DNA from: Pseudomonas flexibilis
GTDB taxonomy: Bacteria > Pseudomonadota > Gammaproteobacteria > Pseudomonadales > Pseudomonadaceae
Assembly: GCF_000802425.1 (NCBI RefSeq)
Contig: NZ_JRUD01000002.1
Coordinates: forward strand, 124,001-188,000
Reading direction: 5' to 3'
DNA length: 64,000 bases
The notes below the pieces were generated by a model. That model was not told the origin of the DNA and did no database searches. It worked only from the letters and a program-made list of their open reading frames with translations. Made by a program: the position numbers and the translations under genes. This document shows, one piece after another, positions 32,459-41,227 of the stretch (position 1 is the first letter of the stretch; each line of letters opens with the position of its first letter).

Positions 32459-33076
32459 CTAACCGGCCTCGGCCCAACCCCGATACACATAGGTCATCGG
32501 CCTCGGGCCCTTCAGGTAGCCGCTGTCCAGCTCGCGGATGGCGAAGCCGGCGCGCTTGAGCAGGCGCGGAATATCCCGGTCCAGATGACAACCGCCGGCC
32601 AGCGGCTTCCAGCACGGCGTCAAGCGCCCCTGCCAGCGCGCCACCCGGGCATCCGGCGCCAGGCCGTGTTCGGCGAACAGCAGCCGCCCGCCGGGCTTGA
32701 GCACCCGGCGCATCTCCTCCAGCGCCGCCGCCACATCGGGGATGCTGCACAGCGTGAAAGTGCAGACGATGCTGTCGAAGCGATCGTCCTGCGCCTGGAT
32801 CTGCCCCAGCTCCAGGGCCAGCATTTCCACCGGAATGCCGATCCCCGCCGCCCGCCGCTGCGCCATCGCCTGCATCTGCGCCGCCGGATCGACGCCGACG
32901 ATGCGGTTGACCCGCGCCGGATCGTAGAAGCCCAGGTTCAGCCCGGTGCCGATGCCGATCTCCAGCACCTCGCCCTGCGCCTGCGGCACCAGCTGGCTAC
33001 GCAGTTTCATCACCTCGCCCATGCCGCAGGCGTAATCGATCAGGTGCGGCAGCAGGTAGCGTTCGTAGAGGTTCAT
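32459..33076 (-). CDS. Class I SAM-dependent methyltransferase
   Basis: A 205-residue methyltransferase of the UbiE/Methyltransf_11 type. SAM motif I is EVLEIGIGTGLNLGFYD near residue 35; VGVDPAAQM gives the ribose-binding aspartate; FDSIVCTFTLCSIPDV and LKPGGRLLFAEHG complete the core. The acceptor is unknown; the phospholipid/phosphatidylethanolamine methyltransferase-like group has similar small size. ATG 33076. Confidence 0.88.
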   Translation of the reverse strand: MNLYERYLLPHLIDYACGMGEVMKLRSQLVPQAQGEVLEIGIGTGLNLGFYDPARVNRIVGVDPAAQMQAMAQRRAAGIGIPVEMLALELGQIQAQDDRFDSIVCTFTLCSIPDVAAALEEMRRVLKPGGRLLFAEHGLAPDARVARWQGRLTPCWKPLAGGCHLDRDIPRLLKRAGFAIRELDSGYLKGPRPMTYVYRGWAEAG

Positions 33077-33226
33077 GGCAATCCCCTGGGGCGGGTTGGC
33101 GGTGGCCTGAGCATGGACCGGCCGCCGGGTGTGTCACAAGTCCTGCGCGCGCGGTTGCCATCATGGCATTTGGCCGGTAAAAAGCCGGCAGCGGCATCCA
33201 ACCACAGGGATCATCAGGGAGCAGTC

Positions 33227-33805
33227 ATGGGCAGGCAGGTAGCGGTTCTGGGTCTGGCGGGCGTTATCGCCCTGTGCAGCGGCGTGGCGCAGGCCGCCGC
33301 AGGCGACAAGATGTTCTCCATCGGCGGCTCGCTGTACTGGATCGATGTGGATGCCACCCACGTCACCACCATGGATTTCACGGGTGGCTCCATCGTCGGC
33401 ACCGCCGCCTTCAGCGACAACGTGGCGGTGCGCGGCAGCATCTACGGCGCAGCCTGGGATGTGGATGACGAGCTGGAAGTGACCGGCTACGACACCCAGC
33501 TGTTGATCGGCGCCAACCTGAAGGGCGAGGGCTTCAAGTACTACGTGGCGCTGGGGGTGTTCGACGAGCGCATCGGCCTGGCGGGCGATGATGTCGATGA
33601 CAAGGAGCGCTTCCGCGGCGCGCAGCTGGGGGTGGGCTTCGGCTACAACTGGCCGCAGGTGGCGCTCGACTACACCCTCAACGTCCGCTCGGCCGATGAC
33701 TATGCGGACTTCGTCGAGGAGAGCGGCATGATGCAAGTGGCTGGCGCGCGGCGCTCCGAGGTGACGGCCACCGCGACCTCGCTGGCACTGTCGCTGCGCT
33801 TCTGA
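33227..33805 (+). CDS. Outer-membrane beta-barrel family protein
   Basis: A 192-residue exported protein: signal peptide ending GVAQA (about residue 22), then alternating beta strands, ending in an aromatic residue (LALSLRF) as in outer-membrane barrels. Glycine-aromatic strands such as MFSIGGSLYWIDVD and YYVALGVFDERIGLAG support a small eight-stranded barrel. I do not recognise a specific family. GGGAGCAG precedes ATG 33227. The end is followed by a repeat-like palindrome. Confidence 0.75.
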   Translation: MGRQVAVLGLAGVIALCSGVAQAAAGDKMFSIGGSLYWIDVDATHVTTMDFTGGSIVGTAAFSDNVAVRGSIYGAAWDVDDELEVTGYDTQLLIGANLKGEGFKYYVALGVFDERIGLAGDDVDDKERFRGAQLGVGFGYNWPQVALDYTLNVRSADDYADFVEESGMMQVAGARRSEVTATATSLALSLRF

Positions 33806-33817
33806 GACCGGGCTATC

Positions 33818-33862
33818 TGGGCCACCCGCACGACGGTGGCCGGGAAAACGCCGGCCGCTCTA
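33818..33862. repeat. Degenerate repeat-family hairpin
   Basis: GGGCCACCCGCACGACGGTGG, then GGCCGGGAAAACGCCGGCCG and CTCTACC, which resembles a diverged GTAGAG/GGCCGGC form of the dispersed element, in the convergent gap before the small acidic protein gene. Confidence 0.45.
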
Positions 33863-33885
33863 CCTTGGCCGCTGACGCCTGCGGA

Positions 33886-34170
33886 TCAAGCGTCGTCGCC
33901 TTCCGCGCCGTAGGCGTCGTAGCAGCGCACCCAGTACTCCTTGCCGTCCTGGGTCACCACCCACAGGTCTTGCTCTTCGTCGTAGCGCGCGGCCAGCAGT
34001 TCGGCGTGGCTGAAGGCCCAGCACAGTTGCTGCTTGCCTTCCAGGGCGCGGACTTCCAGTTCGATATCATTGTCGGCCTCGACTTCGTACAGGTCGAACT
34101 CGAAGGCGTGCAGGCCCTCGACTTCCAGCATGTCGGCCTGTTCCAGGGCGTCGATCAGGGTGCGGCTCAT
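33886..34170 (-). CDS. Small acidic protein of unknown function (DUF5629-like)
   Basis: A 94-residue, strongly acidic protein (MSRTLIDALEQADMLEVEG...), predicted soluble with beta-rich centre FEFDLYEVEADNDIELEVRALE and a C-terminal segment LWVVTQDGKEYWVRCYDAYGAEGDDA. It resembles a Pseudomonas-restricted family that I believe is DUF5629, not confirmed. It is downstream of the MORN/C13 gene on the same strand, 67 bases away. Confidence 0.75.
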   Translation of the reverse strand: MSRTLIDALEQADMLEVEGLHAFEFDLYEVEADNDIELEVRALEGKQQLCWAFSHAELLAARYDEEQDLWVVTQDGKEYWVRCYDAYGAEGDDA

Positions 34171-34237
34171 GGGTGCTCTCGTGGCGGTGTTAGAAGGCCG
34201 CCATGATGCGCCCGGCGCTGCGGCCGGGCAAATGGTG

Positions 34238-35878
34238 CTACAGGGTGTCCACTTCCAGCGCCTCTTCTTCCGGCTCGCCGCGCAATTGGCGCACATAGGC
34301 CCGCCAGTGATCCAGCACCGCCGAGGCCGGGCCGAGCTGCGGCTCGGACGGCTCGTGACCTTCCGCCTGCTCGCGGGCCGACACCGCTTCGTAGGCCAGG
34401 GTGAAGGCCGCCTCCAGGTCATCGGTCTCCTGCAGGGCCTCGGCATACAGGGCCTGGCCGAAGTAGGTGTATTCGTTTTCCTCGGTGCAGCCGAACGAGG
34501 CACGGTCGGCGCGGGCGGCGGTCATCAGCAGGGTGCGCTCGTCGAGCAGCGGTTCGATGAAACCGCCGGCGTAGCAGGCGGAGATCACCAATACCTTGTA
34601 GCGGTCGGCCAGCGGTAGCAGCAGCTCGTTGAGCTCGCCGGCGGTCAGATCGAACAGCTCCAGGCGCGGCAGCTCCAGCTGCAGGGCATGCTCCGGCGAG
34701 CCGTGGCTGGTCAGGTGGATGAACACCAGGTCCTCGGGACCGCTGCGCTCGGCCAGCCGCTGCAGGGCGCGACGCAGGTTCTCGCGGGTGGCCAGCACGC
34801 GATCGGTCAGGTGGTCGCGGTGATTGACCAGGACCAGTTGGCCATGCGCGCCGAAGCGTTCGCGCAGCAGCTGCGAAACGCTTTCGGCTTCACGCAGGAA
34901 TACGCTCTGCTGGCCATCGCCAGCCAGGGTCAGGCTGTACAGTTCCATCGCCGGGGTGGAGCCGGGCAGCGCGTCGAGGGCCTCTTGCAGCAGGCGGCCC
35001 TGTTCCAGCAACGCGCGCTCCAGCGGGTCCGGCAGCGGCTGACCGTCTTCCTCGAACAGGCGCTGGCCACGTGCCCAGGTGCCGCTCAGCCGCTGGCCGC
35101 CGGCGAGGGTGAGCACGCCCTGGCCGTCGAAGCGGCCGTCGACCACGTCGCCCTGGTACTGGTTGCCCTCGGGGCTCTTGTATTCGGTGCGGCCATGGGG
35201 CTGGCCGTCGCGGAACTGGCCGTTCCAGCGCTCGCCGGAGGCCAGGGTCAGCATGCCTGCGCCGTGGAAGCGGTTGTCGCGGAACTCACCGATGTACAGG
35301 GTGCCGTCGGCGCCCTGGTACTGGCCTTTGCCCTGCAGCAGGCCATGCTCGAACTGGCCGCTGTAGCGGCCGCCATCGGCGTCGTGACGCACGCCCTGGC
35401 CGTGGATCTCGCCGTCCTTGAACAGACCCTGGTAGCGGCTGCCGTCGCTCCATTCCAGCTGGCCCAGGCCGTGGTAGTGGTCGTCGCGAAACTCGCCGCG
35501 ATACTGCCCCTCTGGGGTTTCCAGCTGGCCCTGGCCGTGCAGGCGTCCGGCCACGAGCTCGCCGTGGTAGCGACTGCCATCTGCGTAGGTGAACACGCCC
35601 ACGCCATGGAACAGGCCGTTGACGAAGCTGCCACTGTACGTGTCGCCGGAGGCGCCCCGCCAGGTGCCCTGGCCGTGGTACAGGCCCTCGCGGAACTCGC
35701 CTTCGTAGAAGGCACCATTGGCGTATTCGAGGCGTCCCTCGCCGTGCAGGCGGCCTTCCAGCAGCTCGCCGTGGTAGCGGCCGCCATCGGGCAGCAGGGC
35801 ATCGGCGGCCGGCGTCGGGGTGCGGGCGTCGCAGGCAGTCAACAGCAGGACAAACAGCAAGGGCAGGGACAGGCGCAT
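34238..35878 (-). CDS. MORN-repeat lipoprotein with C13 (caspase-like) peptidase domain
   Basis: A 546-residue lipoprotein: signal peptide with lipobox LLTAC (Cys16), ten MORN repeats and one degenerate (residues about 32-275; repeated GxRYxGELxxGRLHGxGxL pattern), a short linker, and a C13/legumain-like domain (about 305-480). The catalytic dyad is visible as His392 in LTSHGSPEH and Cys435 in VISACYAGGF. Residue D/N after the lipid cysteine is Asp17, which in E. coli rules favours inner-membrane retention; sorting in Pseudomonas is less clear. Substrates unknown; the MORN stack may bind lipid or glycan and the domain act on a protein. ATG 35878 near GTGGAATCGAC. Confidence 0.88.
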   Translation of the reverse strand: MRLSLPLLFVLLLTACDARTPTPAADALLPDGGRYHGELLEGRLHGEGRLEYANGAFYEGEFREGLYHGQGTWRGASGDTYSGSFVNGLFHGVGVFTYADGSRYHGELVAGRLHGQGQLETPEGQYRGEFRDDHYHGLGQLEWSDGSRYQGLFKDGEIHGQGVRHDADGGRYSGQFEHGLLQGKGQYQGADGTLYIGEFRDNRFHGAGMLTLASGERWNGQFRDGQPHGRTEYKSPEGNQYQGDVVDGRFDGQGVLTLAGGQRLSGTWARGQRLFEEDGQPLPDPLERALLEQGRLLQEALDALPGSTPAMELYSLTLAGDGQQSVFLREAESVSQLLRERFGAHGQLVLVNHRDHLTDRVLATRENLRRALQRLAERSGPEDLVFIHLTSHGSPEHALQLELPRLELFDLTAGELNELLLPLADRYKVLVISACYAGGFIEPLLDERTLLMTAARADRASFGCTEENEYTYFGQALYAEALQETDDLEAAFTLAYEAVSAREQAEGHEPSEPQLGPASAVLDHWRAYVRQLRGEPEEEALEVDTL

Positions 35879-35977
35879 GTCGATTCCACTTTGCCATCAT
35901 TCATGGGGAAGCGGGGAGTATGCCGTATACGGGGCGGCCACGCCTATAATGCGCGGTCCAGATAATGAGGTGGCTCA

Positions 35978-36343
35978 ATGTTGGTATTGCGCGGACTGAC
36001 CTGGCTGATCCTGTTCCAGCTGCTGGGTACGGTATTGAATGTGTTGCTGTTGCCAATCCTGCCCGGGCCGATCATCGGCCTCCTGCTGCTGCTGGGCTTC
36101 CTGGTCATGCGCGGCGAGGTGAGCGAATCGCTCAACCAGGGTTCCTCCCAGTTGCTGCGTTTCCTGCCGCTTTTCCTGATTCCGCCGGCAGTGGGCGTGA
36201 TCGTCTATGCCGAGGCGCTGGCCGCGGACTTCTGGGCCATCGCCGTGACCCTGGTGGTATCGCTCGCCGTGTCCATGGCCTTCGCCGGCTGGTTGATGCA
36301 GAAACTCATCGACCGCCAGCGGCGCAGGGAGGGTGACGCATGA
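35978..36343 (+). CDS. lrgA: CidA/LrgA family protein
   Basis: A 121-residue protein with four hydrophobic helices, matching the holin-like CidA/LrgA family: ILPGPIIGLLLLLGFLVMRG (helix pair near residues 29-46) and FLPLFLIPPAVGVIVYAEAL. These act with LrgB/CidB proteins, which control cell lysis or transport small acids such as pyruvate. ATG 35978 is chosen because the family starts just before the first helix. It overlaps the next gene by 4 bases (ATGA). Confidence 0.9.
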   Translation: MLVLRGLTWLILFQLLGTVLNVLLLPILPGPIIGLLLLLGFLVMRGEVSESLNQGSSQLLRFLPLFLIPPAVGVIVYAEALAADFWAIAVTLVVSLAVSMAFAGWLMQKLIDRQRRREGDA

Positions 36344-37056
36344 ACCTGGACTTCTCCGCCGCCTGGCAGGCGCTGATCCACCATCCGCTGTTCGGCCTGG
36401 GCATCACTTTGGCGGTCTACCAGCTGGCGGTGATTGCCTACGAGCGCACCCGCTGGATCTTTCTGCAGCCGGTGCTGTTTTCGATGGTCGTGCTGGTCGC
36501 GCTGCTGCTGCTCAGCGGTCTCGACTACGGCGAGTACAGCGCCAGCGTGTCGCCGCTGATCCTGCTGCTCGGCCCGTCCACCGTGGCGCTGGCGGTGCCG
36601 CTGTACCTCAACCTGCGGCGCATCCGCCAGCTGCTGGTGCCGATCCTGGTGACCCTGCTGGTCGCCGGGGTGTTCGCCACCGTCTCCGGCGTGCTGCTGG
36701 CCTGGCTGCTGGGTGCCGAGCGGCTGGTGCTGATGACGCTGGCGCCCAAGTCGGTGACCTCGCCGATCGCCATGCTGGTGGCCGACGAGATCGGTGGCGT
36801 GGCGGCGCTGGCGGCGGTGTTCGTGATGATCACCGGCGTGCTCGGCGCGATGTTCGGCCCGGCGCTGCTCGACCTGTGCCGGGTGAGCCATCCGGCGGCG
36901 CGCGGCATGGCCATGGGCATGACCGCGCATGCCGTGGGCACCTCGCGGGCCCTGCAGGAAAGCGAGGAGTGCGGCGCCTTCTCGGCCCTGGCCATGAGTC
37001 TGATGGGCGTGGCCACCGCCGTGCTGCTGCCACTCCTGGTGGCATTGATTGTCTGA
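36340..37056 (+). CDS. lrgB: LrgB family protein
   Basis: A 238-residue multipass membrane protein. The signature APKSVTSPIAMLVADEIGG is present in the middle, followed by GHSLG-like MAMGMTAHAVGTSRALQESEECGAFSALAMSLMG, characteristic of LrgB/CidB/YohK. Partner of the LrgA-like protein, with coupled start ATG 36340. No LysR- or LytTR-type regulator gene lies beside the pair, so control is not evident. Confidence 0.92.
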   Translation: MNLDFSAAWQALIHHPLFGLGITLAVYQLAVIAYERTRWIFLQPVLFSMVVLVALLLLSGLDYGEYSASVSPLILLLGPSTVALAVPLYLNLRRIRQLLVPILVTLLVAGVFATVSGVLLAWLLGAERLVLMTLAPKSVTSPIAMLVADEIGGVAALAAVFVMITGVLGAMFGPALLDLCRVSHPAARGMAMGMTAHAVGTSRALQESEECGAFSALAMSLMGVATAVLLPLLVALIV

Positions 37057-37078
37057 GGCGAGACAGGAGGGTGCGCCG

Positions 37079-37660
37079 ATGACTCTGCCGCTGTTTCCGC
37101 TGGATACCGTGCTGTTCCCCGGCTGCAACCTGGATTTGCAGCTGTTCGAGCCGCGCTACCTGGACATGCTCAGTGCCTGCCTGAAGCGCGGCGAGGGGTT
37201 CGGCGTGGTGACGCTGCTCGAGGGGGCGGAGGTCGGGCCGGCGCCGCGGGCCTATTCCGAAATCGGCTGCGAGGCGCTGATCCGCGATTGGCGGCAGCAG
37301 AGCAACGGCCTGCTGGGCATCCGGGTGGAAGGCGGGCGGCGTCTGCGGGTGGACAGCGCCCGTGTGCAGGCCGATCAACTGACCCTCGGCGAGGTCTGCT
37401 GGCTGGCGGAGGGCGCCGATGCGCCGCTGGGCGAGGAGCACGCAGATTTGCGTCAGCTGCTGCAGGTGCTGGTGGAGCATCCGCTGGTGGCCGCGCTGGA
37501 CATGACGGCGGCGGTGCACAGCTACGGGGCACTGGCCGACCGGTTGGCCTACCTGCTGCCGTTCGACAACGCCCGCAAGCTGCGCCTGCTCGAATGTCTG
37601 GACCCTCGGCAACGCCTCGAGTTGCTGGACGCCTGGCTGGAGGCGCTGCAGGAGGGGTAG
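37079..37660 (+). CDS. LON substrate-binding domain protein
   Basis: A 193-residue protein with only the N-terminal (LAN) substrate-binding domain of Lon protease: LPLFPLDTVLFPGCNLDLQLFEPRYLDM is the typical start, followed by GFGVVTLLEG and a helical tail. No ATPase or protease domain. Proteins of this kind are widespread and of unknown role, possibly binding unfolded proteins. CAGGAGGG precedes ATG 37079. The last codons read GAG GGG TAG, with the stop inside GTAGGGTGG. Confidence 0.88.
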   Translation: MTLPLFPLDTVLFPGCNLDLQLFEPRYLDMLSACLKRGEGFGVVTLLEGAEVGPAPRAYSEIGCEALIRDWRQQSNGLLGIRVEGGRRLRVDSARVQADQLTLGEVCWLAEGADAPLGEEHADLRQLLQVLVEHPLVAALDMTAAVHSYGALADRLAYLLPFDNARKLRLLECLDPRQRLELLDAWLEALQEG

Positions 37661-37686
37661 GGTGGACAACGTCTTCCTTGTCCACC
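37657..37686. repeat. GTAGGGTGG repeat overlapping the LON-domain stop
   Basis: GTAGGGTGGACAACGTCTTC then CTTGTCCACC. Reverse complement identical over all 30 bases to 49380-49409. Its second to fourth bases are the TAG stop of the upstream gene. Confidence 0.9.
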
Positions 37687-37718
37687 ATTGGCCTCAGCGC
37701 CGAACCTGATGGCGTGCC

Positions 37719-39047
37719 TTACGGGGCGGGCTGGTATCGATACAGATCGAACGCCGCCGGCAGCTCCCAGGTGGCGATGCCGCCGAGCAGCGCCAGGCAG
37801 GCCGGCAGGATCAGCCACCAGGCGCGTGCCGGCAGCGCGGGCATCGGCGCGCGCCACTGCAGCGCGGCCAGGCTGGCGCCGCACAGGGTGGCCGCCAGCA
37901 GTGCGCCGGCGATGACGTCGCTTGGCCAGTGCACCCCGAGATAGACCCGCGACAGGGCAATCAGCGTGGCCGGGATGCAGGCCAGCAGCAGCCAGGTCAG
38001 GCGCAGGCGGGGTGGCTGGCCGCGGCCGGCCAGCACGCCCAGGCAAAGGAAAAAGGCAAAGGCCGCCGAACTGTGGCCACTGGGGAAGCTGTAGCTGCTC
38101 AGCGGTTCGAGCAGCACATCCGGCCGCACGCGGGCAAACAGCGCCTTGAGCAGGCCATTACCCAACGCAGTGCCCAGCAGGGTGCCGATGGCCAGGGCCA
38201 GCGCCCGCCACAGGCGCAGCAGCGCCAGCAGCACGCACAGCAGCACGCCGCAGTACAGCTGGGTGCTGAAGTCGCCGAGCCGGGTGACGAGCACCATGGC
38301 GTGGTCCAGCCCGACACTGCGCACGCTCTGCACCAGCGCCAGCAGCCCCTGGTCGAAGGCCGCCAGCCAGGGCCAGCCGACCAGCAGCGCCGTCAGGCAC
38401 AGCATGCAGGCCCAGGCGGTCAGCGGCGTGGCCAGGCGCTGGCGGCGCAGGCTGAGCTGCACCGCCAGCGCCAGCAGCAGGCCGAGGGCGGCGGCGATTA
38501 CCCCACCGGACAGCCAGAAGCCCTCCGGCAGCCGCAGGCGCAGGGCCGCGCCGGTCGCCCAGCCGGGCAGCAGGTACGCCACCGCCCAGCCGGCGGCAGC
38601 CAGCATGCTGATCAGCCAGAAACGCAGGAACGGCATGTCCAGCATGCCGGCGATCATCGGCAGCATGGGTCGCAGCGGGCCGATGTAGCGCCCGAGCAGC
38701 AGGCTGGTGGCGCCGTAGCGCTGGAAATACAGTTCGGCGGTCACCAGCCATTCGGGGTGCTGGCGCAGTCCGGGCAGACGCCGGATGTTCTGGTGGAAGC
38801 GCCGGCCCAGGGCGTAGGACAGCAGGTCGCCGAGCAGCCCGCCGGCGTAGCCGAGCAGCAGCACCTGCCACAGTTCCAGGGCGCCGCCGCCGGCCAGCAC
38901 GGCGACGGCGAACAGCAGCACCGTGCCGGGAATCAGCAGGCCGACCACCGCCAGGCATTCCAGGCAGGCCGCCAGGAAAATCGCCGCCCCCAGCCAGTGC
39001 GGGTTCAGGCTGAGCCAGAGGTTGAGGCTGTCGATCCAGGCGTCCAT
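37719..39047 (-). CDS. DedA-PAP2 phosphatase fusion protein
   Basis: A 442-residue membrane protein joining two families. Residues 1-200 are DedA (flippase-like) with ECLAVVGLLIPGTVLLFAVAV, the FGRYIGPLRPMLPMIAGMLDMPFLRFW core in parts, and the conserved LGRYIGPLRP arginines. Residues 240-430 are a PAP2 acid phosphatase with KALFARVRPD, SYSFPSGHSSAAFAFFL and SRVYLGVHWPSDVIAGALL (the three C1-C2-C3 motifs). It probably dephosphorylates a lipid such as undecaprenyl diphosphate or phosphatidic acid and may also move it across the membrane. Such fusions are known in proteobacteria. Stop at 37719. Confidence 0.93.
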   Translation of the reverse strand: MDAWIDSLNLWLSLNPHWLGAAIFLAACLECLAVVGLLIPGTVLLFAVAVLAGGGALELWQVLLLGYAGGLLGDLLSYALGRRFHQNIRRLPGLRQHPEWLVTAELYFQRYGATSLLLGRYIGPLRPMLPMIAGMLDMPFLRFWLISMLAAAGWAVAYLLPGWATGAALRLRLPEGFWLSGGVIAAALGLLLALAVQLSLRRQRLATPLTAWACMLCLTALLVGWPWLAAFDQGLLALVQSVRSVGLDHAMVLVTRLGDFSTQLYCGVLLCVLLALLRLWRALALAIGTLLGTALGNGLLKALFARVRPDVLLEPLSSYSFPSGHSSAAFAFFLCLGVLAGRGQPPRLRLTWLLLACIPATLIALSRVYLGVHWPSDVIAGALLAATLCGASLAALQWRAPMPALPARAWWLILPACLALLGGIATWELPAAFDLYRYQPAP

Positions 39048-39089
39048 CGCGGGCCCTTCGGGTTTGCAGGGCGCGAATGATAGCAGCCG

Positions 39090-41054
39090 TCAGTCCACTC
39101 GGAATGCCTGGGCGGCGCCCTGCAGCTGCTGCGAAAGCGCCAGCAGCGCCTCGCTCTGTGCATGGGCGCTGGCGATGCGTTCCAGGTTGGCATGACCGAG
39201 CCGGTGCAGCTCGGCGCTGTGGCGGTGGATGCGGCCGATCCCGGCCGATTGCTCGGCGGTGGCCGCCGCGATGCGCTGGGCCATCTGCACGCTGGCGCGG
39301 ATGCCGTCGACCACCGTCTGCAGGGCGCCGTCGGCGCTTTCCGCCTGGGCCGCGCTGTGCTCGGCCTGTGCCACCTGGCTGTGCATGGCCTGGCGCGCCT
39401 GTTCGGCGGCCTGCTGCAGCTGGCCGATGCGTCCGCGAATCTGCTCGGTGGCCTCGGCGCTGCGCCGCGCGAGAGCGCGCACCTCGTCGGCGACCACGGC
39501 GAAGCCGCGGCCGCTGTCGCCGGCGCGGGCTGCCTCGATGGCGGCGTTCAGCGCCAGCAGGTTGGTCTGCTCGGCGAGAGCGCCGATCACGTCCAGCACC
39601 TGTTCGATCGCCGCGCTCTCCTCGGCCAGGCGGGCGATGCCCTCGGCATTGCCGCGCACCGCCTGTACCAAGCTGTGCAGCTCCTGCAGGCTGCGGTCGA
39701 TCACTCGCTGGCTTTGCTGGGTGGCCTCACCGGCCTGGCGGCTGGCCTCGGCGGCCTGGTCGGCGTCGCCAGCCACCTGCTGGATGCTCTGTTCCAGGCT
39801 GCCCAGGGCTTCGTGCACCTGGCTGTCACCTTCGGCCTGGCGTTCGGCGCTGCCGTGCAGCGCCTGGCTGAGTTCGGCCAGACTGCGACTGCTGGCGTCC
39901 ACTTGGGCGGCGTGCTGGCGCAGCGTGCCGACCAGCCCGGCCAGGTAGTCGCGCAGGCGATTCAGCGAGCGGCCGATGCGTTGCACCTCGCCCAGCCAGG
40001 AGCGCAGGCTGACCGGACGGGTGAAGTCGCCTTGCGCCCAGTGCTCCAGGGCGCGCTCCAGGGCGGCCAGCATCCGCGTGAGGTGGCGTTGCAGGGCGTA
40101 GGTGAGCAGCGCGGCGAACAGAATCAGGGCGATGGCGATCACCTGCAGCGTGCCCACCTCGGCCTGGATGCGCCGCTGTTCGCCCCGCACCAGCGGCTCC
40201 AGTTCGGCGAGGGCGGTGCGCAGCGCGGCGATGCGCGCCTCGCTGGTGTCGCGCAGTTGCTGGCGTTGCAGGATCAGCCCGCGGGTGCGCTCGAGCTCGG
40301 CCGGGTAGCGCTGCACCAGGCTGGCCAGCTCGCGCTTGAGGGCGATGCCGCGGTCTTGGCGAGCCGCGCTGTCCGTGCCGTCCTCCAGGCCGAGCAGAGC
40401 GGCGAAGGCGTCGTTGGCGGACGCGCTGTCATCGCTCACCCCCAGCAGGGGCAGCGTCTGCACGGCGTCGATCGCCCGTTGCAGGTCGGTGAGCGCTGGC
40501 GGCACCTCGTTCAGCAGGCCTTCCCGCCCGCTGGCCAGTAACTGAGTGCGGGTCAGGCCCAGGCGCTGCAGGTGCAGCGCCGCCTCCAGCAGGCGCGGTG
40601 GATAACCGCGGGCCAGACGCTCGTCGCCCTGTTCGGCGTACTGCGCCAGCTGTTGCAGCGCAGCGCTCATCTCGCGCTCGGCCTGGCTGAGCAGGCCTTG
40701 CGGATCGCCAGCCAGCTTGCCGGCCGCCAGCAGGTCGCCATCGGAGAAACGCCGCAGGGCCTGCAGGCTGGGGCGCAGGTCGTTGCCCAGGGCGGTGGGC
40801 AGGCCTTCCAGCTGGCGGTCGAAATGCGCCAGGGCGTCCTGTACCGCACGATGGCGCAGCGCGTCGCCGCCATCCAGGTAACCGCCGATCTCGCCGGTCA
40901 GTTGCTGCAGGTGCTGGGACAGCGCCAGGTACTGGCCCATCAGCTGCTGCGGGCGCTCCAGGGCGCGCTGCGACCACCAGAGGGTGGCGCCGAGCACCAG
41001 GCAGACGGCCAGCATCAGCAGGGTGATGGACGGGGTGAGCAGCTTCAGACGCAT
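39090..41054 (-). CDS. Methyl-accepting chemotaxis protein (CtpL-like?)
   Basis: A 654-residue transducer: TM1 at residues about 8-26, a long all-helical periplasmic region (30-310, likely a helical bimodular sensor), TM2 at about 315-335, HAMP, then a cytoplasmic coiled coil with the conserved hairpin tip [23 protein letters not shown] and the [20 protein letters not shown] segment. Ligand unknown. DUF2333, NUDIX and speA genes follow divergently; in P. aeruginosa the phosphate transducer CtpL lies near that group, suggesting a tentative link. ATG 41054 gives the first TM; a longer open frame upstream lacks support. Confidence 0.9.
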   Translation of the reverse strand: MRLKLLTPSITLLMLAVCLVLGATLWWSQRALERPQQLMGQYLALSQHLQQLTGEIGGYLDGGDALRHRAVQDALAHFDRQLEGLPTALGNDLRPSLQALRRFSDGDLLAAGKLAGDPQGLLSQAEREMSAALQQLAQYAEQGDERLARGYPPRLLEAALHLQRLGLTRTQLLASGREGLLNEVPPALTDLQRAIDAVQTLPLLGVSDDSASANDAFAALLGLEDGTDSAARQDRGIALKRELASLVQRYPAELERTRGLILQRQQLRDTSEARIAALRTALAELEPLVRGEQRRIQAEVGTLQVIAIALILFAALLTYALQRHLTRMLAALERALEHWAQGDFTRPVSLRSWLGEVQRIGRSLNRLRDYLAGLVGTLRQHAAQVDASSRSLAELSQALHGSAERQAEGDSQVHEALGSLEQSIQQVAGDADQAAEASRQAGEATQQSQRVIDRSLQELHSLVQAVRGNAEGIARLAEESAAIEQVLDVIGALAEQTNLLALNAAIEAARAGDSGRGFAVVADEVRALARRSAEATEQIRGRIGQLQQAAEQARQAMHSQVAQAEHSAAQAESADGALQTVVDGIRASVQMAQRIAAATAEQSAGIGRIHRHSAELHRLGHANLERIASAHAQSEALLALSQQLQGAAQAFRVD

Positions 41055-41227
41055 CGGAGCCTCGCGCGCAGAGGGGCGGAACTGGCGGCAACGTATGGCA
41101 TTTTGATGACAAACGTGTGAACGGCGCCGAAGGGCGACGCAGCTCGCAAAAAGTTCGGCCGGCAGGGCGGGGCGGTTCCCGATATAGTGGTTCGCAACCG
41201 TGCCTCGAACAGCAGAAGGACATCGCC

